This document shows, in pieces, positions 58,228-64,000 of a DNA stretch of 64,000 bases. The position numbers and the translations under genes were made by a program. Numbering within the stretch: the stretch's first letter is position 1; every line of letters starts with the position of its first letter. The notes under the pieces were generated by a model. It did not search any database. It saw only the letters and a list, made by a program, of their open reading frames with translations, and had not been told where the DNA came from. The stretch lies in the NCBI RefSeq assembly GCF_032062175.1, contig NZ_DAMBQK010000007.1:1-64000 (forward strand), given 5' to 3'. This stretch comes from Atlantibacter sp032062175 (GTDB lineage: Bacteria; Pseudomonadota; Gammaproteobacteria; Enterobacterales; Enterobacteriaceae).

Positions 58228-59412
58228 ATGAAGCAGACATGGCGCTGGTACGGGCCCAACGATCCGGTAACGCTTTCAGATGTCCGACAAGCTGGCGCGA
58301 CAGGCGTGGTCACCGCCCTTCACCATATTCCCAACGGCGAAGTCTGGACGGTTGACGAGATCCTCAAGCGTAAAGCCATCGTGGAAGAGGCTGGGCTGGT
58401 GTGGTCCGTGGTGGAAAGCATTCCTATCCACGAAGACATCAAAACCCACAGCGGCCAGTACGATTTGTGGATCAAAAACTACCAACAGTCGATCCGCAAT
58501 CTGGCTGAATGCGGGATCTATACCATCTGCTACAACTTTATGCCGGTGCTGGACTGGACCCGTACCGACCTGGAATATGTGCTACCGGACGGCTCCAAAG
58601 CCCTGCGCTTCGATCAAATCGAATTCGCTGCGTTCGAAATCCACCTGCTGAAACGCCCTGGCGCGGAAGCGGACTACACCGCTGAAGAAGTTGAGCAGGC
58701 GAATGCCCGCTTCGCCGCCATGAGCGATGAAGACAAAGCGCGCCTGACCCGCAATATCATCGCCGGACTGCCGGGCGCGGAAGAAGGTTACACCCTTGAG
58801 CAGTTCAGCAAGCATCTCGAACGCTACGCGGATATTGATAAAGCCAAATTGCGTGAAAACTTCGCCTACTTCCTGAACGGCATTATCCCGGTCGCCGAAC
58901 AGGTTGGCGTCCGTATGGCAGTGCATCCGGACGATCCGCCGCGCCCGATCCTCGGCCTGCCGCGCATTGTTTCCACCATTGAAGACATGCAATGGATGGT
59001 GGATACCGTCGCCAGCATGGCGAACGGCTTTACCATGTGCACCGGCTCCTATGGCGTGCGCGCCGACAACGATCTGGTGGATATGATCAAACAGTTCGGC
59101 CCGCGTATTTACTTCACTCACCTGCGTTCAACGATGCGCGAAGATAACCCGAAAACATTCCACGAAGCCGCGCATCTGGCTGGCGATGTGGACATGTACG
59201 AAGTGGTAAAAGCCATCGTTGAAGAAGAGCATCGCCGTAAAGCCGAAGGCGTGGATGACCTGATCCCGATGCGTCCGGATCACGGCCACCAGATGCTGGA
59301 TGATTTAAAGAAAAAGACCAACCCCGGCTACTCCGCCATTGGCCGCTTAAAAGGCCTGGCAGAAGTCCGCGGCGTGGAATTGGCAATCCAGCGCGCTTTC
59401 TTCAGTCAGTAA
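58228..59412 (+). CDS. uxuA: Mannonate dehydratase UxuA
   Basis: This 394-aa TIM-barrel enzyme dehydrates D-mannonate to 2-keto-3-deoxygluconate in the glucuronate branch. It starts MKQTWRWYGPNDPVTLSDV and has AVHPDDPPRPILGLPR and MRPDHGHQMLDD with metal His and Asp residues. AGAGG lies 8 nt before the ATG. It is the first gene of the module, with uxuB 82 nt later after a hairpin. Confidence 0.96.
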   Translation: MKQTWRWYGPNDPVTLSDVRQAGATGVVTALHHIPNGEVWTVDEILKRKAIVEEAGLVWSVVESIPIHEDIKTHSGQYDLWIKNYQQSIRNLAECGIYTICYNFMPVLDWTRTDLEYVLPDGSKALRFDQIEFAAFEIHLLKRPGAEADYTAEEVEQANARFAAMSDEDKARLTRNIIAGLPGAEEGYTLEQFSKHLERYADIDKAKLRENFAYFLNGIIPVAEQVGVRMAVHPDDPPRPILGLPRIVSTIEDMQWMVDTVASMANGFTMCTGSYGVRADNDLVDMIKQFGPRIYFTHLRSTMREDNPKTFHEAAHLAGDVDMYEVVKAIVEEEHRRKAEGVDDLIPMRPDHGHQMLDDLKKKTNPGYSAIGRLKGLAEVRGVELAIQRAFFSQ

Positions 59413-59419
59413 ATCTTCT

Positions 59420-59445
59420 CAGGGCGCGGCATCCGCTGCGCCCTG
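59420..59445 (+). other. Stem-loop in the uxuA-uxuB spacer
   Basis: CAGGGCGC/GCGCCCTG forms an 8-bp stem with a 10-nt loop and no strong T-run. It probably affects mRNA stability between the two genes. Confidence 0.5.
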
Positions 59446-59494
59446 TCTCCTCTTCAAATTTGCATTCAGGCAGGCCCACTGCCCGGAGTTTAAA

Positions 59495-60964
59495 ATGGAA
59501 CCGACTATTGCTAACAGCACGCTGCCCGTGGCGCGTCCGCTGTGGGATAACGCACGTCTGTCATCCCGGATTGTTCACCTTGGCTGCGGCGCGTTTCACC
59601 GTGCGCATCAGGCGTTGTATACCCATCATCTGCTGGAGCAGTCCGACAGCGACTGGGGCATCTGCGAAGTTAATCTGATGCCCGGCAACGACCAGGTACT
59701 GATCGAAAACCTGAAAAAGCAAAACCTGCTGTATACCGTGGCGGAAAAGGGCGCGCAGCGCACCGAGCTGAAAATTATCGGTTCGATGAAAGAAGCGCTG
59801 CACCCGGCGATTGATGGCTGTGCAGGTATTCTGGCGGCGATGGCGCGCGAGCAAACCGCCATTGTCTCGCTGACCGTGACGGAAAAAGGTTACTGCACCG
59901 AGGCCGCCAGCGGTGAACTCGACCTTAACAACCCGCTGATCCAGCACGATCTGGCCCATCCCGACCAGCCAAAATCCGCTATCGGCTATATCGTTGAAGC
60001 GCTGCGCCTGCGCCGCGAACAGGGGCTGAAGGCGTTTACCGTGATGTCCTGCGATAACGTGCGGGAAAACGGACACGTGGCGCGCGCCGCCGTGCTTGGG
60101 CTGGCGAAAGCGCGCGACGCCGCGCTGGCCGACTGGATCGAAACCCACGTCACCTTCCCATGCACCATGGTTGACCGCATCGTTCCTGCCGCCACGGCGG
60201 AGACGTTGGACGACATCGCCAGCCAGTTGGGTGTTTACGACCCGTGTGCCATTGCCTGCGAGCCGTTCCGCCAGTGGGTGATTGAAGATAACTTCGTTAA
60301 CGGTCGCCCAGAGTGGGACCGTGTGGGCGCGCAGTTTGTCGCAGACGTCGTGCCGTTTGAAATGATGAAGCTGCGGATGCTCAACGGCAGCCACTCCTTC
60401 CTCGCGTATTTAGGTTATCTGGGTGGCTACGAGACCATCGCCGACACCATGACTAATCCGGATTATCGCGACGCGGCGCTGGCGCTGATGCTGCGCGAAC
60501 AGGCACCGACGCTCTCCATGCCGCAAGGCACCGATCTGGACGCCTATGCCCATTTGCTAATCGAACGCTTCAGCAATCCGTCGCTGCGCCACCGCACCTG
60601 GCAAATCGCCATGGACGGTAGTCAGAAGCTGCCGCAGCGTATGCTTGACCCGATCCGCCGCCATCTGCCCGAGGGTAATAACTGGTCGCACCTGGCGCTG
60701 GGCGTGGCGGGCTGGATGCGCTACGTGGCAGGCGTGGATGAGTACGGTAACGCCATTGATGTGGTGGACCCGCTGCTGGCGGACTATCAGGCTGTCGATG
60801 TTCATGCCAGCGTCGAACAGCGCGTAGAGGCACTGCTCGGTTTGAGCGCGATTTTCGGTCAGGATTTACCGGCGAATCCCGCGTTTGTTGCCGCCGTTGT
60901 GGCGGCATTGCAGCAACTGAACGCCAGCGGCGCACGCGCGGCGGTTGCAGCATTGAATAAGTAA
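59495..60964 (+). CDS. uxuB: Fructuronate reductase (D-mannonate oxidoreductase) UxuB
   Basis: This 489-aa mannitol-dehydrogenase-family enzyme reduces D-fructuronate to D-mannonate with NADH. It has the GCGAFHRAHQALYTHHLLEQ start region, SLTVTEKGYC, MSCDNVRENG, and the catalytic region KLRMLNGSHS. GGAG lies 8 nt before the ATG. A second start at 59460 in another frame was ignored. Confidence 0.96.
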   Translation: MEPTIANSTLPVARPLWDNARLSSRIVHLGCGAFHRAHQALYTHHLLEQSDSDWGICEVNLMPGNDQVLIENLKKQNLLYTVAEKGAQRTELKIIGSMKEALHPAIDGCAGILAAMAREQTAIVSLTVTEKGYCTEAASGELDLNNPLIQHDLAHPDQPKSAIGYIVEALRLRREQGLKAFTVMSCDNVRENGHVARAAVLGLAKARDAALADWIETHVTFPCTMVDRIVPAATAETLDDIASQLGVYDPCAIACEPFRQWVIEDNFVNGRPEWDRVGAQFVADVVPFEMMKLRMLNGSHSFLAYLGYLGGYETIADTMTNPDYRDAALALMLREQAPTLSMPQGTDLDAYAHLLIERFSNPSLRHRTWQIAMDGSQKLPQRMLDPIRRHLPEGNNWSHLALGVAGWMRYVAGVDEYGNAIDVVDPLLADYQAVDVHASVEQRVEALLGLSAIFGQDLPANPAFVAAVVAALQQLNASGARAAVAALNK

Positions 60965-61009
60965 GCCTTCAACAGGCCCGTCGGCTTACTGACGCGGCCT
61001 GTTTCTTCA

Positions 61010-61037
61010 CTGACTCAGTAGGTTGATATGCTATAGT
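61010..61037 (+). promoter_or_regulatory. Candidate uxuR promoter
   Basis: CTGACT (61010-61015), a 16-nt spacer and TATAGT (61032-61037, 5 of 6 consensus) lie about 60 nt before the uxuR ATG. A second gap promoter cannot be excluded. Confidence 0.5.
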
Positions 61038-61098
61038 CAGGCCAATTACGGACGGTTTTCGACGCCGTTCGCCACCGAATCATTCTGACAGTAACGCA

Positions 61099-61872
61099 AT
61101 GAAATCAAATACCACTCAACAGCGCCCTTATCAGGAAGTCGGCGTGATGCTGCGCAATATGATTGAGCAGAAACAGTACGCTATCGGCGAGCGGCTGCCG
61201 CCGGAACGGGAAATTGCCGACATGCTCAACGTGACGCGCACCGTCGTGCGTGAAGCGTTGATCATGCTGGAAATCGAAGGGCTGATTGAGGTGCGGCGCG
61301 GCGCAGGCATATTTGTCATTTCTACGCCTACAGCGCCAGCAAACACCCCTGCCGCTGCGGCGCAGTGCAACGATGCCGGGCCGTTTGAACTGCTCCAGGC
61401 GCGCCAACTGCTGGAGAGCAATATCGCCGAGTTCGCCGCGCTACAGGCGACCCGGGAAGATATCGTTAAAATGCGCCAGGCGCTGCTGCTGGAAGAACAG
61501 GAACTGGCATCCGATGCGCCGGATGAAACCGAGAGCGGCGATATGCAGTTTCACCTGGCGATTGCCGAAGCCACCCATAACAGCATGCTGGTGGAGCTGT
61601 TCAAACAATCCTGGCAATGGCGCGAGAATAACCCAATGTGGAGCCAGCTTCACCGCCATCTGGATAACACCCGCTACCGCAAAGAGTGGCTGTCGGACCA
61701 TAAACAGATCCTGGCGGCGCTGATCAAGAAAGACGCTAAAGCCGCCAAGCTGGCGATGTGGCAGCACCTGGAAAACGTCAAACTGCGGCTGCTGGAGTTC
61801 TCTAACGTGGATGATATCTACTTCGACGGCTACCTTTTCGATTCATGGCCGCTGGATAATGTGAACGGTTAA
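61099..61872 (+). CDS. uxuR: GntR/FadR-family regulator UxuR
   Basis: The protein is 257 aa. The winged HTH at about 8-75 contains GERLPPEREIADMLNVTRTVVREAL, and an FCD ligand domain follows with CNDAGPFELLQARQLLESNI, MQFHLAIAEATHNSML and a WRENNPMW segment. It reads as UxuR rather than ExuR from the shared C-terminal sequence (YFDGYLFDSWPLD). It should repress uxuAB and be released by fructuronate. A hairpin follows at 61878. Confidence 0.9.
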   Translation: MKSNTTQQRPYQEVGVMLRNMIEQKQYAIGERLPPEREIADMLNVTRTVVREALIMLEIEGLIEVRRGAGIFVISTPTAPANTPAAAAQCNDAGPFELLQARQLLESNIAEFAALQATREDIVKMRQALLLEEQELASDAPDETESGDMQFHLAIAEATHNSMLVELFKQSWQWRENNPMWSQLHRHLDNTRYRKEWLSDHKQILAALIKKDAKAAKLAMWQHLENVKLRLLEFSNVDDIYFDGYLFDSWPLDNVNG

Positions 61873-61877
61873 CATCA

Positions 61878-61903
61878 ATACCTGGAGTTCATCCTCCAGG
61901 TAT
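61878..61903. terminator. Hairpin between convergent uxuR and greB
   Basis: ATACCTGGAG/CTCCAGGTAT is a perfect 10-bp stem with a 6-nt loop in the 36-nt gap. T-runs are weak on both sides, but its position suggests termination of both genes. Confidence 0.6.
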
Positions 61904-61908
61904 CTGCA

Positions 61909-62397
61909 TTACTGCCCTTCCCCTTTCTCATAGCGAATACTGTTCACAAACCACATTTTTTCCCCTTCCGGGGTTTTTACCACAAACTCTTCATCGACCT
62001 GTTTTTTCAGGATGGCGCGCGCCATCGGTGAGTCGATGGAGATGTAATCTTTGCGCTCGCCGTAAATCTCTTCCGGGCCGACGATGCGAAAGGTTTTCAC
62101 ATCCCCCGCTTCGTTTTCAATTTCCACCCAGGCACCAAAGAACACCCGGCCCTCTTGCTGGGGTGAATAATCAACGATTTGCAGCTGCGGCATCAGTTTG
62201 CGCAGGAAGTGCACCCGCCGGTCAATCTGGCGCAGGATGCGTTTATTAAAGGTGTAGTCAGCATTTTCGGAGCGATCGCCGAGGCTCGCCGCCCAGGAGA
62301 CGATTTTGGTGATTTCCGGGCGTTTCTCGTTCCAGAGATAGTCATGCTCTTGCTTAAGCTTGTTATACCCTTCGCGGGTAATCAGTTTGGTCGCCAC
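61909..62397 (-). CDS. greB: Transcript cleavage factor GreB
   Basis: The protein is 162 aa. The N-terminal coiled coil carries the acidic tip in SLGDRSENADY (about residues 38-48) that enters the RNA polymerase secondary channel. The C-terminal FKBP-like domain has ISIDSPMARAIL. It rescues backtracked polymerase. In E. coli it lies directly next to ompR, but here the uxu module separates them. A few residues longer than E. coli GreB. Confidence 0.96.
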   Translation of the reverse strand: MATKLITREGYNKLKQEHDYLWNEKRPEITKIVSWAASLGDRSENADYTFNKRILRQIDRRVHFLRKLMPQLQIVDYSPQQEGRVFFGAWVEIENEAGDVKTFRIVGPEEIYGERKDYISIDSPMARAILKKQVDEEFVVKTPEGEKMWFVNSIRYEKGEGQ

Positions 62398-62532
62398 GCG
62401 TTCACTCTCGGTTAATTAAACATAAACGGAACAGTCCGAATCCAGGGCAGCATCATGCGGCGACTGGCATTTTCATCCGGCAATCCGTATAACTGTGCCC
62501 TGAAATTTTCGCATCCAACAGATGAAATTGCC

Positions 62533-64000
62533 ATGATGAATGATTCACTCAGCCGTATTATCGCCGGTGAACTTCAGGCCAGAGCCGAACAGGTCGCCGC
62601 CGCCGTTCGCCTGCTTGATGAAGGGAACACCGTACCGTTTATCGCCCGGTATCGTAAGGAAGTAACCGGCGGTCTGGACGACACGCAATTGCGTCAACTT
62701 GAGACGCGTCTGGGCTATTTGCGCGAGCTGGAAGAGCGCCGCCAGTCGATTATCAAATCGATTGAAGAGCAAGGGAAACTCACCCCGGAGCTGGCCTCCG
62801 CCATCAACGGCACGCTCAGCAAAACCGAACTCGAAGATTTATACCTGCCGTATAAACCTAAGCGCCGCACCCGCGGGCAAATCGCCATTGAAGCGGGCCT
62901 TGAGCCACTGGCGGACCTGCTGTGGAACACGCCGTCTCACGATCCTGAGACCGAAGCCGCAAAATTTATCGATGCCGATAACGGCGTGGCCGACAGCAAA
63001 GCCGCGCTGGACGGCGCGCGCTATATCCTGATGGAGCGTTTCGCCGAAGACGCTGCGCTGCTGGCGAAAGTCCGCGACTATTTGTGGAAAAACGCCCATC
63101 TGGTGGCGAGTGTAGTCAGTGGTAAAGAAGAGGAAGGCGCAAAATTCCGCGATTATTTTGACCATCATGAACCGATTGCAACCGTTCCTTCGCACCGCGC
63201 GTTGGCGATGTTCAGGGGCCGCAACGAAGGCGTGCTGCAACTGGCGCTGAATGCCGATCCGCAGTTCGATGAGCCGCCGCGTGAAAGCCACTGCGAGCAA
63301 ATCATTATCGATCATCTGGGCTTACGCCTGAACAACGCCCCGGCTGACAGCTGGCGTCGCGCGGTAGTGAGCTGGACCTGGCGCATTAAGGTATTGATGC
63401 ATCTGGAAACGGAGTTGATGAGCACCGTGCGCGAACGCGCCGAAGAAGAAGCCATCAACGTGTTTGCCCGTAACCTGCACGACCTGCTGATGGCGGCACC
63501 TGCCGGGCTGCGCGCCACTATGGGTCTCGATCCCGGCCTGCGCACCGGGGTAAAAGTGGCGGTCGTTGACGGCACCGGCAAACTGGTCGCCACCGATACC
63601 ATTTATCCTCACACCGGCCAGGCTGCTAAAGCCGCCGTGGCGGTTGCCACGCTGTGCGCCAAACACAACGTCGAACTGGTGGCGATCGGTAATGGCACCG
63701 CGTCCCGTGAAACCGAACGTTTCTTCCTCGACGTGCAGAAGCAGTATCCGCAAATCACCGCTCAGAAAGTGATTGTCAGCGAGGCAGGCGCATCGGTTTA
63801 TTCCGCCTCCGAGCTGGCGGCGCTGGAATTCCCGGATCTGGATGTGTCGCTGCGCGGCGCGGTTTCTATCGCCCGTCGTTTGCAGGACCCGCTGGCGGAG
63901 CTGGTGAAAATCGATCCAAAATCCATCGGCGTCGGCCAGTATCAGCATGACGTCAGCCAGTCACAGCTGGCGCGCAAACTGGATGCGGTGGTGGAAGACT
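62533..64000 (+). CDS. yhgF: Tex/YhgF-type transcription accessory protein (runs off window)
   Basis: The first 489 codons are present; the frame is open to the window end. It starts MMNDSLSRIIAGELQARAEQ at 62533 and reads as E. coli YhgF throughout. Visible parts are the N-terminal helical HTH region and the YqgF/RuvC-like nuclease-fold domain (GLDPGLRTGVKVAVVD, about residue 330). The later HhH and S1 domains lie outside. Tex proteins bind nucleic acids and influence transcription; the exact role is unclear. It is divergent from greB. Confidence 0.96.
   Translation, partial: MMNDSLSRIIAGELQARAEQVAAAVRLLDEGNTVPFIARYRKEVTGGLDDTQLRQLETRLGYLRELEERRQSIIKSIEEQGKLTPELASAINGTLSKTELEDLYLPYKPKRRTRGQIAIEAGLEPLADLLWNTPSHDPETEAAKFIDADNGVADSKAALDGARYILMERFAEDAALLAKVRDYLWKNAHLVASVVSGKEEEGAKFRDYFDHHEPIATVPSHRALAMFRGRNEGVLQLALNADPQFDEPPRESHCEQIIIDHLGLRLNNAPADSWRRAVVSWTWRIKVLMHLETELMSTVRERAEEEAINVFARNLHDLLMAAPAGLRATMGLDPGLRTGVKVAVVDGTGKLVATDTIYPHTGQAAKAAVAVATLCAKHNVELVAIGNGTASRETERFFLDVQKQYPQITAQKVIVSEAGASVYSASELAALEFPDLDVSLRGAVSIARRLQDPLAELVKIDPKSIGVGQYQHDVSQSQLARKLDAVVED

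Noticed and set aside
58025..58231. 68-codon plus-strand frame upstream of uxuA
   Set aside because: It overlaps two operators and the uxuA start, lacks a good ribosome-binding site and resembles no family.
1..64000. CRISPR arrays, insertion sequences, prophage, tRNA or rRNA genes and REP-type repeats
   Set aside because: None seen. No regularly spaced repeats, no transposase or integrase, and no tRNA cloverleaf were recognised by reading; a computed repeat and tRNA scan would be more reliable.

Overview
The window is chromosomal DNA from a member of the Enterobacteriaceae. Gene content and order follow the str operon to greB/yhgF stretch of Escherichia coli (about 74-76 min on that map), and most proteins read as close orthologues of the E. 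coli ones. It is not E. coli itself. A codA-type deaminase lies between tsgA and nirB, a DUF4760-like gene replaces yhfL, the yhfS-yhfZ block between frlR and trpS is missing, and a uxuA-uxuB-uxuR module sits between ompR and greB. An Enterobacter, Kosakonia or Klebsiella type genome is plausible, but I cannot fix the genus by eye. There are no rRNA or tRNA genes, insertion sequences, prophage genes or CRISPR arrays. All 65 coding calls except the DUF4760-like gene and one micro-ORF are named families.

Layout. 1-7.7 kb: the str operon (rpsL-rpsG-fusA-tufA), tusDCB with yheO, fkpA, slyX, slyD and yheV. 7.7-15.8 kb: the kefGB K+ efflux system, the ABC-F protein YheS, yheT-yheU-prkB, yhfA and crp. 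15.8-22.7 kb: yhfK, argD, pabA, the fic/yhfG pair, ppiA and tsgA. 22.8-29.5 kb: the deaminase, then nirBD-nirC-cysG, which makes cytoplasmic NADH-nitrite reductase, the nitrite channel and the enzyme for its siroheme cofactor. 29.5-30.8 kb: the only accessory-looking stretch, with the DUF4760-like gene and a possible small RNA carrying an 11-codon ORF. 30.8-35.7 kb: the frlABCD-frlR fructoselysine operon. 35.7-48.5 kb: the damX superoperon (aroK-aroB-damX-dam-rpe-gph-trpS), the hofMNOPQ DNA-uptake-type operon, and mrcA. 48.5-57.7 kb: nudE, igaA, yrfG-hslR-hslO, pckA and ompR-envZ. 57.7-64 kb: uxuAB and uxuR, greB, and the start of yhgF.

How it works together. Much of the window is tied to carbon and anaerobic regulation. 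crp is present with its own downstream CRP site. Clear CRP sites lie between ppiA and tsgA and before pckA, with weaker candidates before frlA and uxuA. The nirB promoter has an ideal FNR site and a NarL/NarP-type 7-2-7 site. Envelope maintenance is also prominent: fkpA with a sigma-E-like promoter, ppiA, mrcA, damX, igaA and envZ-ompR. The uxu module carries matching UxuR/ExuR-type operators upstream and looks like a self-contained regulon that has moved.

I found no clearly new multi-gene system. The best candidate for something undescribed is the 30180-30331 minus-strand locus: a promoter-like sequence, a 5' hairpin, an 11-codon ORF with a perfect Shine-Dalgarno, and an intrinsic terminator, followed by a DUF4760-like gene whose start codon is unclear. 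Statements about E. coli are from memory; no database was searched.
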